Below, piece by piece: positions 35,420 through 45,000 of a stretch of 45,000 nucleotides of DNA (positions within the stretch are counted from its first letter, which is position 1; every line of letters begins with the position of its first letter). The notes beneath the pieces are model-generated. The model had not been told where the DNA came from and ran no database searches. It worked only from the letters and a program-made list of their open reading frames with translations. The translations under genes and the position numbers were made by a program. Source of the stretch: Stramonita haemastoma (Eukaryota > Mollusca > Gastropoda > Neogastropoda > Muricidae); NCBI GenBank assembly GCA_030674155.1, contig CM060317.1, forward strand, positions 85,191,435 to 85,236,434, given 5' to 3'.

Positions 35420-35501
35420 GCTCGCGCGCGCGCGCGCGTATATGTTAAAGTGTGTCCATGAGGTGCGTGTGTGTATGTGTGTATAAGTGTGCAGTAGGGG
35501 G

Positions 35502-35562
<61 letters not shown>

Positions 35563-35590
35563 GCGTGCGTGTGCACACGAGCGTGTGTGT
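35420..35590. repeat. (GC)n and (GT)n arrays
   Basis: GCGCGC run at 35421-35438 and a GT array at 35502-35580. Confidence 0.9.
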
Positions 35591-36490
35591 CATGTAAAGT
35601 CAAGTCAAAAGTCAAGTCAATTTTTTTATTTCAATATGGTACATTGAGTAGACAATAAATTTGCTTTTTTCATCAAGCCAGCTATCTAGCAAAAAAAAAA
35701 TTCAAACAAACAAAAATAAATGTGTGTGTGTGTGTGAATTTGTTTTGGAGGCCGTGTGTGCCTGCGTTGAGGAGTGTGCTTACGTACATGTATGAGTATG
35801 TGTGTGCGAGACTGTGAACGTGTATGAATGCACATTTACAGGTGGGTGAGTGCCTGTGTGCGTGGGTGTGTTCCTGTATTTATTTCACTAATTTTTCTCA
35901 TTCAAATGAGAATAAGATTCATCACACAGTGTCATAGAGATTGTTAGAAAACGTATTATATCATTGATTTAAATCTAAACGCTTTAGTCGCATACACATC
36001 CTTCAAGATGTAGTTCACAGTAGTGAAGTATTTTTTCTCGTGGACCCTTAACGCTGTCAGAGAATGCCAAGAATATGTTCTTTACTCAGTGAAGCTAGAT
36101 ACTCCGTCACTGAAACCGATGTTGTTTTAATGGTTGTGAGATTTTCCATATTAGTTGTTGATTTTTTCTACACAATGATGAGGAAGATGTAACTTTCCAG
36201 CAGCCTATTTACATTCCTTCACATGTATTTCCTTATTAACACATTTCGTAGTTAATTAAGCAGAGATATCATACCGCGTCTGACAGTCTAGTGAAGGCCA
36301 TATTTTGGGTTGTTTTTTTGATATTTTGTTTGACTTTCCTTGCCGATTTCAGCTTTTTAAGTGGCAGAGAATGTGTGGGTTATGTTCTGGCTAAGACCGA
36401 CAACTTGGCTGAGTATACTGTCCATAACCTCCCTTGCATTCTTTTGAACAGACCATCCAACACAAGGCGTAAAATAATAATAATGATATA
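35591..36490. other. Spacer without recognisable gene
   Basis: AT-rich. A short frame at 36291-36491 (+) begins with a hydrophobic stretch, but has no homology that can be recognised and reads into a microsatellite; not called as a gene. Confidence 0.5.
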
Positions 36491-36518
36491 ATAATGATAA
36501 TAATAATAATGATGATGA

Positions 36519-36592
<74 letters not shown>

Positions 36593-36630
36593 TAATAATA
36601 ATAAAAATGATAGTAATTATGATAGTACCT

Positions 36631-36725
<95 letters not shown>
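36491..36725. repeat. (CTA)n trinucleotide array
   Basis: Two CTA arrays (36519-36592 and 36629-36725) with an ATA/ATG-rich bridge. Confidence 0.95.
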
Positions 36726-36726
<1 letters not shown>

Positions 36727-37105
36727 AGTACCCATCAGTCTCGGAAGACTATGAAGTTGCGCTCTAGTCTTTAGAGCACAAAGTCTGGGTAAGCAAGCAT
36801 GGTGGGCAAGCTGTTACCCATGCAACAGCCCCCCCCCCCCCCACCCTCGATCTCCACGCCACTGTAATGATCCATTGGAAAGGCAATGACCGATACGAAT
36901 TGTTCCAGTACCGTCGCAGGAGCCACCAGGACGTTGCCATATACAGCCACGAGCCGCCCTGGGACTCCAACTCCCCGATTTTTCCTCAGGGCTGGTATCT
37001 AAACACGACACCTGTGTGCATGCTGAATTTTTTAAATTATAATTTTGTCATCCGCTCCTACCGGCACACGATAGCGTGCTCTTCCAAAAGGTGGAAAAGA
37101 CACAA
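36727..37105 (-). mobile_element. Composite SINE: module E joined to family A body (second copy)
   Basis: Matches 13138-13500 end to end: CATCAGTCTCGGAAGACTATG, TTGCGCTCTAGTCTTTAGAG, a C run at 36830-36842, CGCAGGAGCCACCAGGACG, ACGACACCTGTGTGCATG, and then at the same junction GGCACACGATAGCGTGCTC of family A. Truncated in the family A part. Confidence 0.7.
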
Positions 37106-37109
37106 ATAC

Positions 37110-37438
<329 letters not shown>

Positions 37439-37457
37439 GACTTCACTTTTTTGCCTC

Positions 37458-37463
37458 TTTATT
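37458..37463 (-). promoter_or_regulatory. Poly(A) signal candidate of gene B
   Basis: AATAAA on the - strand in a CCTCTTTATTT context, about 590 bases past the stop codon. The equivalent position and context are conserved in gene A (17615-17620). Confidence 0.5.
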
Positions 37464-38053
37464 TCTTCGCCCTTTAATTTACATTTTCTGTTTTTTTTAT
37501 CTTCTGAATTTGTTATAATTTAACATCTGAAAACAAATCTGACATGGGAGCCTGGCATCTCAAGCAACACTCAAAACGATGTTATGTATATAAATCTTTT
37601 TTTCTGTAAAACATGCTAGAATGTACATGACAATTTAAAACGGTAAGGAACATTTGTAACAATGGCAAAACCTTGTTCCTCAACACGCAGCAAAGAAATA
37701 GTTAGTACCTTTTTTTTTCCCCTTAGTAACATAATCTGTTTAGTTTTCGTTGTAGTTTACTTTAATTGTATAACAATTGTCAATGGTAACCTATACAATT
37801 GGAATGAGATAACTCTGCTAGAGTAATGCCATCTTCATGTGGAACCATTGCCAGTGCTTCTATAGTCCATATTACATAACGGCTATGTCTGAACTCTGCA
37901 GTTTTCTCTCTACGGTGAATTGATTCATTGTTTTAAGAGAAAGAAAAAAAAAGAGGCGTTTTTCTTCTTCAGCGGTATCTTTTCTAAGTGGAACCTGATA
38001 AATAGTTTGTGTAGATTTCGCTGCTTGTTTAGCAAACCAATGTCATTTCATGT

Positions 38054-38610
38054 TCAATGTTTAAATCGACGTTTCGGTCTTTTTTCCTCTCGGCTAGCGC
38101 AGCATGGTTTGATATTCTGAGCCAGAGTTCCAACGCCGGCCTGCACGTCTTTCATGAGTCTCCAGAGTTCTTGCATCTCCCTCTGGAGGTTGTTGCGAGT
38201 TTGGGCAAGAGCTTTTCTGGTCGCATCGTGCTCGGCATTTATGTCTCTCAAAATAAATTCCCTTCCATCGTTAACTTCAGCCACGGTTTTCTGTTGAAGA
38301 TCTAGCAGGTCTTCCATCACGCGGTTCACAAACTCTTGGAATTCCAACGTCTTGCCCGCGAACTCAATCTGACTGCTTTTGATTTTTTTGAGGTTGGTCA
38401 GCACCGCCGCTTGGCAGTTTGCGCTCAGTCTTGCAGTCTCGGCCTGCTGTCGGAAAATGGCTTGTACATCACTTTTGATGTGTTCGATGTCATCGTTCAC
38501 TTTCTCGAAAATGATTTTTCGGTTGTCGAAGAGGATTTTTTGTTGTTCTCTCTGTCCTTCAGCCAGATGCTTGGTTAGGGCAAGTACATCGCTACAACAG
38601 CCGGATAAAT
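38054..38610 (-). CDS. Gene B exon 2: secreted coiled-coil protein
   Basis: Second and last exon of a predicted 232-residue protein (join of 43733-43874 and this exon, - strand). The exon starts after CTGTTCGTTTCCTCCACAG with a CTAAC branch-point candidate upstream, in phase 1 (A + AT = Asn, then LSGCCSD). It is open for 184 codons to the stop at 38054. The mature part is nearly all helical, with heptad-like spacing and no membrane segment. A Cys-Cys pair (GCCSD) at its N end and another (KPCCAS) near the C end bracket about 170 residues of coil, so disulfide-linked oligomers are likely (inference). It contains EHDATRKAL, a motif shared with gene A and with locus 1. The C terminus is basic (KRPKRRFKH). 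Function unknown. Secretion, coiled coil and terminal cysteines suggest an extracellular structural or lectin-like oligomer; no carbohydrate-binding domain follows. Frame preservation across two exons, while gene A has decayed, supports expression. Confidence 0.75.
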
Positions 38611-38671
38611 CTGTGGAGGAAACGAACAGAGTGGGGTTAGTTCATCCCTGTGTCTCCCGACATCAACTTTG

Positions 38672-39040
<369 letters not shown>

Positions 39041-39069
39041 CAATAATAGATTTAACAGATTTAAAGGCA

Positions 39070-39080
39070 TGCTCACACAC

Positions 39081-39154
<74 letters not shown>

Positions 39155-39158
39155 ACAC

Positions 39159-39190
<32 letters not shown>
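39070..39190. repeat. (CA)n microsatellite
   Basis: CA array with three single-base slips. Confidence 0.95.
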
Positions 39191-39192
<2 letters not shown>

Positions 39193-39440
39193 AGACTATA
39201 AACCTAGGCCCCGTTTGCAAACGCATGCAGAACATCTTGCGCACAAGTTAAAACCTGTTCCACTGTTTGTAAGAGTAGGCCATTGTGTGCCAGTGGGAGC
39301 AGATGATAAGATCTGTAAAACTGTATGCACACTGGGACTGGATGTAAAAAAGCATATTAGTGCTTAATGTAAAAAAGCATATGAGTGCTTATTCCATTAT
39401 CTTCGATTTCAAAGAATAAATAAATAGATAAATAAAATAA
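39190..39440 (+). mobile_element. SINE family A, 5'-truncated copy
   Basis: Begins at ATGAGACTATAAACC and runs to the tail. A ~30-base internal stretch (AATGTAAAAAAGCATATGAG) is duplicated near 39345-39385. Confidence 0.75.
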
Positions 39441-39609
39441 ATACATAAAAAATAAACACACACCACACAAACATACACACACTTACACACACTTACATAC
39501 TTACACACACACTAACACTAATACTAACACGCACGCATACACGAACGCACGCGCGTGCACATGCATGCACGCACGGACACGCAAACAAACACACATACAC
39601 GCGCATGCG

Positions 39610-39706
<97 letters not shown>
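39441..39706. repeat. AC-rich block and (CA)n array
   Basis: Degenerate AC-rich sequence, then a pure CA array at 39611-39706 directly in front of the next SINE. Confidence 0.95.
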
Positions 39707-39708
<2 letters not shown>

Positions 39709-40035
39709 GGGACGGGATGGCCTAGTGGTCAGAACATTCCGCTGGCAATTTGACGACCCGAGTTCGATTCCCGTTGGAGGGGATTTTTCCCCTGGAGTTA
39801 ACATCAGTGCTGACACCACTCTCCCCAAAAGTCTTTCGGATGAGACTGTAAACCGAGGCCCCGTGTGCGAATGCACGCAAAACATATTGCGCACTTGTTA
39901 AATCCTGTTCCGCTTTTCGTAAGAGTAGGCCATTGTGTGCCGGTCGGAACAGATGACAAAATCTACACAACTGCATACACACGGGACTGGATGAAAAAAA
40001 ACATATGAGTGCTTATCCCATTATCCTCGATATAA
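39707..40035 (+). mobile_element. SINE family A, full length
   Basis: Best-preserved copy. A box TGGCCTAGTGGTCAG (39718-39732), B box GAGTTCGATTCCC (39760-39772), body with TGGAGTTAACATCAGTGCTG, GCCCCGTGTGCGAATGC, CTTTTCGTAAGAGTAGGCC, tail AGTGCTTATCCCATTATCC and GATATAAAAAAAAAA. Confidence 0.9.
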
Positions 40036-40044
40036 AAAAAAAAC

Positions 40045-40515
40045 ATGCTGACTCCACTCCCCCCAAAGTCCTTCGGATGAGACTATAAACCTAGACCCCG
40101 TGTGTGAACGCACGCAGAACATCTTCCGCACACATTAAATCCTGTTCCGCTTTTCGTAAGAGTAGGCTATCGTGTGCCGGTGGGAACAGATGACATTTAC
40201 AAAACTGCATACACACGGGGACTGGATGTAAAAAACACATGGTGCTTATCCCATTATCCTCGAATAAAAAAAAAAAACAGTGCTGACTCCATTCCCCAAA
40301 GTACTTCGGAGGAGACTATAAACCGAGGCCGTTGTGAACGCACGCAGAAATCTTGTGCACACATTAAATCCGTTCCGCTTTTCCTAGGAGTAGGCCATCG
40401 TGTGCCGATGGAACAGATAACATTTACAAAACTGCATACACACGGGGACTGGATGTTACAAAGATACAAGACTGCTTATCCCATTATCCTCGACATAAAA
40501 GAATTTTAAAAACCA
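40045..40515 (+). mobile_element. Two tandem 5'-truncated SINE A monomers
   Basis: Two further units follow head to tail: about 40045-40270 and 40280-40515. Both start at the same internal point (TGCTGACTCCA) right after an A run and end with CCCATTATCCTCGA plus an A run. They lack the tRNA-like head. Confidence 0.85.
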
Positions 40516-40554
40516 CAGTTGAATGGGTCAAGTATAAAAAGGAAACCTATAGGG

Positions 40555-42650
40555 GACATTGTAGGTTTGAAATAAACATGAGGTTGGATTTAAAAGTGTC
40601 ATAAGTAGGCTCTTGGCGAAGGGAGAGATAGACCAGAAAAATAGAAAAGGCGACGGCCAGGGAGGATTGGCTGAATCTAGGTATTCTTAGGCACAGGGTA
40701 TCTGCAGCAAAGCGTAGTGCTCAGGTCAAGACATTCACAAAGGTAGGAGGGTGCTGTTTTGTGAGGACATTGGTATCAGAGGGTACTATTCATATAAGTT
40801 TCTCTATATCACAGACAGCCAGTGGTGATATCGAAGAGAGGGATAATGTGCTTTTTTTGCTGTCTCGCCATCTGTGACATCCCCGTCCTTCTGTTTCCAC
40901 GCCGCTCATTTCAATCTTCCCGCCACAGCCATACCCAGATTCGTTGTGTTTCATCCCCGGAGTCGGGAGTCCATAGGGAGCCCATCAATATTAGGCTGCC
41001 GTGGAGTCACCAGCCAGAGGGGCCCTGCACTTCTGCTTGGTCACTTTGGTGGTGTTCAGTGGTGCCTGTTCTGAGCTAACACACGCAGGACACCACCTAC
41101 TAAGCCCCCTACTAACGACAGTATTAGCTCAGTCGCGGAGCCTGACTGAGTGAGTCACCTACCTGAGGTGACGACCACTACAATGTTCCTCCAACGACTG
41201 CCCCCTTCCCCCACCTGCAAACGCCCAACCCCAAAGGTTTTGACACAAACTCACCATAGTTCTGTGCATGAGTAAACCGAATCGAGTCACCATGAGACCA
41301 GAGCAACGGGGGCCACAGAATTAGAAGCAATTCTGTTTATTATTGCATGATGATCAATGGTGATGAGGATGATGTAATGATGCTGTTGTGGAAGTGCATC
41401 CCCTTTGAGACAACTTGGCAGTGTTGTACTCTATGCTTACTGTCATAAAATATTTTGGCATCAACCAGGCCCGAGAGATACAGACACCTGCAGTGTTGGT
41501 CAGGTAATTTGAGCAACACTCTCAAATTCGCATCCGTAAAGTGCATGAAGCTCGACTGTGTGGTCCCAGTCTTCCTACTGATCCCACAGCACGTTCACTC
41601 TTCGTAGGAGCCAGCCAGAGTCCGAAAATCCTTATGACTCTTATGTAAATCGAACCCGCCACCTGCCAGTCCGGAGTCCAAGGCGCTAACCCTGCGCCAT
41701 GGTGGCTAATGTGCTAAATTTTTTTTTCTTTCCGAGGACTAGTGCAACTGCAGAGTTTTGTACACGTTGAAGGAAGTAGAGAGATGATGCTGACAGACCA
41801 GCCAAAAGAGAGTTACGATAGTCTATAAGTGAAAGATGATGGATGGTACATCAGTAGACAGGTACTTTCGAATTGCACAAATAAGCCATAAAGGATAGTA
41901 GCACGACTGGCAGATCTGGGTGCTAAACTTTTGCATAGTCTTTTGATAATGACCCCTAGATACTTCACGAGGAACCGACATATTGCAAAACTCTATTGAA
42001 GCTGATGTACTGGAAAAAAAAGTTTTATGTTTGGTCCCTGCAAGCACAGCTTTGGTTTCATCTGCATTTAATCGTAACTTCCTCTTGTCAAGAAAAAAGG
42101 CAGATTTCCAAGAGTATCACTTCTTTGAATATGGAATCATCAGCATGAAAATGATGGTTGATCTGATGATGGTTTATTATATGTGACAGTAGAGCAATGT
42201 CGAAAGTGAAAAGAACAGGGCCCAGAACTGGTCCCTGCGGAATTCCGCAGTCCAGTTTGGTGAGTACTGATTGAATGCTATTTACTGCAGTTGTGCGGAA
42301 TAAGTATATAATGTGTAAACTAAACCAGGTGAGTGTTGTGCCCTTAATACTAAACATCTTTGGAGAGATGAGAGAACTAGTGAATGGTCTATAATGTCGA
42401 AAGCTGCAGGTAAGTCAAGAAAAGTGAGAAGGGGGATTTTCTCTGAGCCAGAAAGGTGTAGAAGCACATTTAAGGTGTGGACTAGATGGCTTTTAGTGCT
42501 GTGGTTAACGCAGTAGACCAACTGAAAACGGGAAAGTAGATTATTGGAAATAAGATAGATGTAGAGTTGTTTCAGTACACATTTTTCAAGGACTCTAGAG
42601 ATGAAAGGTCGGTTAAAACAGGTATATTACTCTTCAGAATGTTACAGTCG
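40555..42650 (-). mobile_element. CR1/L2-like LINE remnant, interrupted by a SINE
   Basis: Sister of the copy at 6.1-7.2 kb. On the - strand: FLDLPAAFDIIDHSLVLSSL (motif A, ~42415-42470), CGIPQGPVLGPVLF (~42245-42205), FHADDSIF in place of YADDTQ (~42150-42125), MLAGTKHK (~42047), CQSCYYPLWLICAIRKYLS (~41915-41860), then interruption at 41706-40853. Beyond it lie the regions equivalent to LHWLL, LSLRIPRFNLS and FKSNL (about 40840-40560), heavily damaged. Many frameshifts. Confidence 0.8.
40853..41706 (-). mobile_element. SINE family B, complete ~850-bp insertion with 9-bp target-site duplication
   Basis: TAATGTGCT occurs at 40844-40852 and at 41707-41715, flanking the element exactly. Sense strand: tRNA-like head (A-box-like CCATGGCGCAGGGTTAGCGC, B box GGGTTCGATTTA), a body shared with 23495-24010 and 44330-44645, a further ~330 bases not seen elsewhere here, and an A7 tail at the left end. 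It has no coding capacity. It lies within the LINE between conserved RT positions, giving a relative age: younger than the LINE. Confidence 0.85.
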
Positions 42651-42654
42651 AAGT

Positions 42655-42940
42655 CGTTTTTTGTGAAGAGGTGGAACTATTGAAAAGACAGGGCGATGAG
42701 CAAAACAAATCAAGAACAAGACACACAGAACAGAAAGACCAAGCCTGCGAACGAACAAAAGAAAGCAAAAAAACCCAAATGTACAGACAAAAACAAGTAA
42801 GCAAGACACAAGAAAAGATAGAAAGGCATGACAGATAGAAGAAAGAGAATAGACAAAGAAATCGACAGACACATATTCGTATTTTGTTTCTTCTTATTTT
42901 GTCATAGTATGTTAATTCAAGATAATACAGTAAACATTCA
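42655..42940. other. AAAC/AAAG-rich spacer
   Basis: Low-complexity purine-rich sequence; no gene seen. Confidence 0.5.
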
Positions 42941-43200
42941 TGTGGCTTTTTTTTTAATCAGTGCGGTTTTGTAAATTGCATAATCTGTTCCCATCTACAC
43001 ACAATGGCTTACTCTTCCGAAAAGCTGAACAACTTTTAACGCGCGTACAAAATGTTCTGCATGAATTGGCAGCAGGGTTGGCGGTGGACCTCGGTTTATA
43101 GTCTCGTCCAGACTTTTGAGGAAAGTGAAGTCGGCACTGATATCATTAACTTCAGGGGAGGGGGGGGGGGGGCAAATCCCCTTGAATGGGATTAGAACCG
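42940..43200 (-). mobile_element. SINE family A, diverged copy
   Basis: Diverged copy with ATCTGTTCCCATCTACAC, TACTCTTCCGAAAAGC, GGACCTCGGTTTATAGTC and an internal G run at 43159-43172. The head is partly retained (GGGATTAGAACCGCAGG). Immediately adjacent to the next copy in the same orientation. Confidence 0.75.
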
Positions 43201-43202
43201 CA

Positions 43203-43555
43203 GGTCAGATATGATTTGATTTATTCTTTTATATCGAGGATAATGGAATAAGCACTCTTGTGCTTTTTTACATCCAGTCCCCGTGTGTATGCAGTTTTGT
43301 AAATGTTCTGTTCCCACCGGCACACGATGGCCTACTCTTACGAATAGTGGAACAGGATTTAACGTGTGCGCAAGATGTTCTGCGTGCGTTCGAATACGGA
43401 GCATCGGTTTATAGTCTCATCCGAAAGACTTCTGGGGGAGAGTGGAGTCAGCACTGATGTTAACTCCAGGAGAAAAATCTCCTCGAACGGGAATCGAACC
43501 CGGGTCGTCAAATTGCCAGCGCAATGTTCTGACCACTAGGCTATATCCCGCCCCA
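43203..43555 (-). mobile_element. SINE family A, full length
   Basis: Complete reverse copy, nearly identical in layout to 14284-14637: TGATTTGATTTATTC tail, ATATCGAGGATAATGG, body, and head complement GGGAATCGAACCCGGGTC and CTGACCACTAGGCTAT. Confidence 0.85.
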
Positions 43556-43732
43556 GCATCACGTGTGCGAGTGCAATGACGTGTGCAGTGCGCAAAGCTC
43601 TACCCACAGGCTACCCCGTCCCCCGGACACTCTACAGATACACTGCGCACACTGTAGACATGCAGACAGACAGACAGACAGACAGCTAGGCAAAGCGGCA
43701 GGTAGAGAGACAAGGCAGACTGTGATACACAC

Positions 43733-43874
43733 TTGGAGGAAAAAAGGCACCACCGCTGCCGCCACCCCCACTACCGGGGCCGTGGTGCCTGGACGCAGAG
43801 GCTACACGGCCCGAGAAGATGCAGAGACAAGGGAGAAGCACCAGCAGCATCCACACGCCTGCCTGCCCGGCCAT
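43733..43874 (-). CDS. Gene B exon 1: signal peptide and Gly-rich linker
   Basis: ATG at 43874, 47 codons plus one base, donor A|GTGTGT (intron from 43732). The product begins MAGQAGVWMLLVLLPCLC, identical to gene A for 18 residues: a hydrophobic signal peptide with a plausible cleavage near FSGRVASA. A short Gly-Ser-rich linker follows (GPGSGGGGSGGAFFPP) and is absent from gene A. Splicing to the acceptor at 38611 keeps frame and gives 232 residues in total. The donor is weaker than that of gene A but lies at the homologous place and phase. The 5' flank (to about 43935) is conserved with that of gene A. Confidence 0.75.
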
Positions 43875-44116
43875 CTTGTCTGAAGACTGAATGTGGCATC
43901 ATGGTGTTATCGTCATTGTCTTCACCACCGCCATTTTCATCGTCGTTGGTTGTCGCTATAGTCGTCATCATTTCTATCACCATCCTAGTCCTTGGAATTC
44001 TTCGTCCTCCGCCACAACCCACCACTACCATCACTACTGTTGTTGTTACCGTCATTGTCGTCGTTGATGCTTTGTCGATGTTTATCATCCACTTACTCCT
44101 CTTTCTCATCGTGATC

Positions 44117-44210
44117 ACCACACCACCACCACCACCACCACCACCACCACCACCACCACCACCACCACCACCACCACCACCACATCATCATCATCATCAT
44201 CATCATCATC

Positions 44211-44261
<51 letters not shown>

Positions 44262-44262
44262 T
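44117..44262. repeat. (CCA)n-(TCA)n trinucleotide array
   Basis: CCA array at 44119-44182 followed by an ATC/TCA array to 44262, in the upstream region of gene B. Confidence 0.95.
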
Positions 44263-44329
44263 TTCCTTTAGTGTATAGCATTTAATAAAATGGGAATACG
44301 AAATGGAGCTGCTATGAAAGTGGGTTTGT

Positions 44330-44645
44330 TTTAAGATGCTACGACTTGTTTCGCTCTACGCTTCTTAACATGCATGACATATGCCGTCATCAACTGGACT
44401 TGAGAAATACAGACACCTGCAGTGGTGGTCAGTTAATTTGAGAAACACTTGCAAAACTGGCACCCGTACAGTAGATAAAACACTGACTGCATGGTTCCAG
44501 TCTTCCCAATGAGCCCATAGCAAGCTTTTTCTTAGTAGAAGCCAGCCAGATTGGGATCATCTCTGTGACTTAGGGACTCAAAACCTACAACATTCCAGCT
44601 TTTAACCCTAAGTGCTAACCTCTGCGTCTGTGGCAGCTGATTTGC
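44330..44645 (-). mobile_element. SINE family B, degraded copy
   Basis: Parallels 41390-41700 in the same orientation: ATACAGACACCTGCAGTGG, GTCAGTTAATTTGAG, CAGTCTTCCCAATGAGCCCA, AAGCCAGCCAGATTGGG and a ruined head (CTAAGTGCTAACC, then GTGGCAGCTGATTTG). Confidence 0.7.
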
Positions 44646-45000
44646 ATAATTATATTTTCATGTAGATGAAAAATTATAGATTTTCCAACAAAGTTTCCTT
44701 ATCTATATAGTATAATGTAAAGGTCCGATATACCGGGTCCTACTTGTTCAGTCATCTATTAAAACCTTTCGCAATATCCAAACAAGAATATAACTTTAAA
44801 ACAGTGACATTGTGAAAAGAAATTGACACTATATCAAACATTACCACCATCTGGCAAAACGAAAGGATTAAGCATTAACAGCAGCCACTGTCGAATCTTT
44901 AAACAATTCCAGCTATTGATAGTGCAAAATAAACTCAAATCCATTTAGGAATGCACACCTGCAAACCTTTATTACCGTGTTATCTTTAAGTCCAGAATAT
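44646..45000. other. Spacer without recognisable gene
   Basis: AT-rich; nothing recognised. Confidence 0.5.

Noticed and set aside
36291..36491. Small + strand ORF with a hydrophobic N terminus, possible secreted peptide
   Set aside because: Only 66 codons, no family match or conserved copy, and it ends in a microsatellite border; not enough support.
39718..39772. Possible tRNA gene from A and B boxes
   Set aside because: Boxes belong to the SINE A head. The cloverleaf is not maintained and the sequence is repeated in all full copies, so it is not called a functional tRNA.
43733..44278. 181-codon + strand frame ending in poly-Pro/His/Ser
   Set aside because: Runs antisense through gene B exon 1 and then through a CCA/TCA array.

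Overview
The window looks like repeat-dense nuclear DNA of a metazoan, most probably a mollusc (gastropod or bivalve; inferred, not proven). The grounds are intron-split genes with canonical splice signals, several tRNA-headed SINE families of the type described from molluscs (two share an internal domain), degenerate LINEs of at least three lineages, and very heavy microsatellite content: CATA, CATC, AC, AG, CTGT, ATT and CTA arrays, plus compound arrays of up to about 1 kb. No rRNA, functional tRNA, CRISPR or bacterial-type operon was seen. Most long open frames in the window are microsatellite translations and were discarded.

Host genes. The only plausible host coding sequences belong to what looks like one family of alpha-helical, repeat-containing proteins at three loci. 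Locus 1 (701-1924, +) is a terminal exon of about 407 codons built of degenerate ~25-residue heptad-like repeats. Loci A and B are a tandem pair on the - strand about 20 kb apart. Each has a small signal-peptide exon (A 24171-24285; B 43733-43874), a 5.1-5.4 kb intron full of retroelements, and a coiled-coil exon (A 18159-18753; B 38054-38610). B is intact across both exons and predicts a 232-residue secreted protein. A carries several frameshifts in its second exon and looks like a pseudogene. The pair also shares 5' flank, splice acceptor and 3' UTR, so it arose by DNA-level duplication.

Mobile elements. (i) A nearly complete non-LTR retrotransposon lies at about 24.9-31.2 kb (-). It has an L1-ORF1p-like ORF1 and an APE endonuclease/RT ORF2, is damaged only by two single-base homopolymer indels, and sits between two AG/ACAG microsatellites. 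An older relative lies at 31.7-33.25 kb. (ii) CR1/L2-like LINE remnants lie at 6.08-7.2 kb and 40.55-42.65 kb; 3' ends of this group carry trinucleotide microsatellite tails. (iii) RTE-like remnants lie at 10.7, 19.2-20.3 and 20.6-22.05 kb. One shows a twin-priming inversion; another contains a 66-bp minisatellite grown from its own RT coding sequence. (iv) SINE families, here named A to D: A has about a dozen copies, including a tandem cluster at 39.2-40.5 kb; B includes an ~850-bp copy with a target-site duplication; C and D are less frequent. A composite A-E arrangement occurs twice. (v) A ~560-bp element with terminal inverted repeats lies at 16.72-17.28 kb.

Layout. 0-3 kb: locus 1. 3-18 kb: microsatellites, SINEs and LINE pieces. 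17.6-24.3 kb: gene A with LINE/SINE-filled intron. 24.6-33.3 kb: the large LINE and its older relative. 33.3-37.4 kb: microsatellites. 37.4-43.9 kb: gene B, whose intron holds a SINE cluster and a LINE with a nested SINE. 44-45 kb: CCA/TCA repeat and a degraded SINE.
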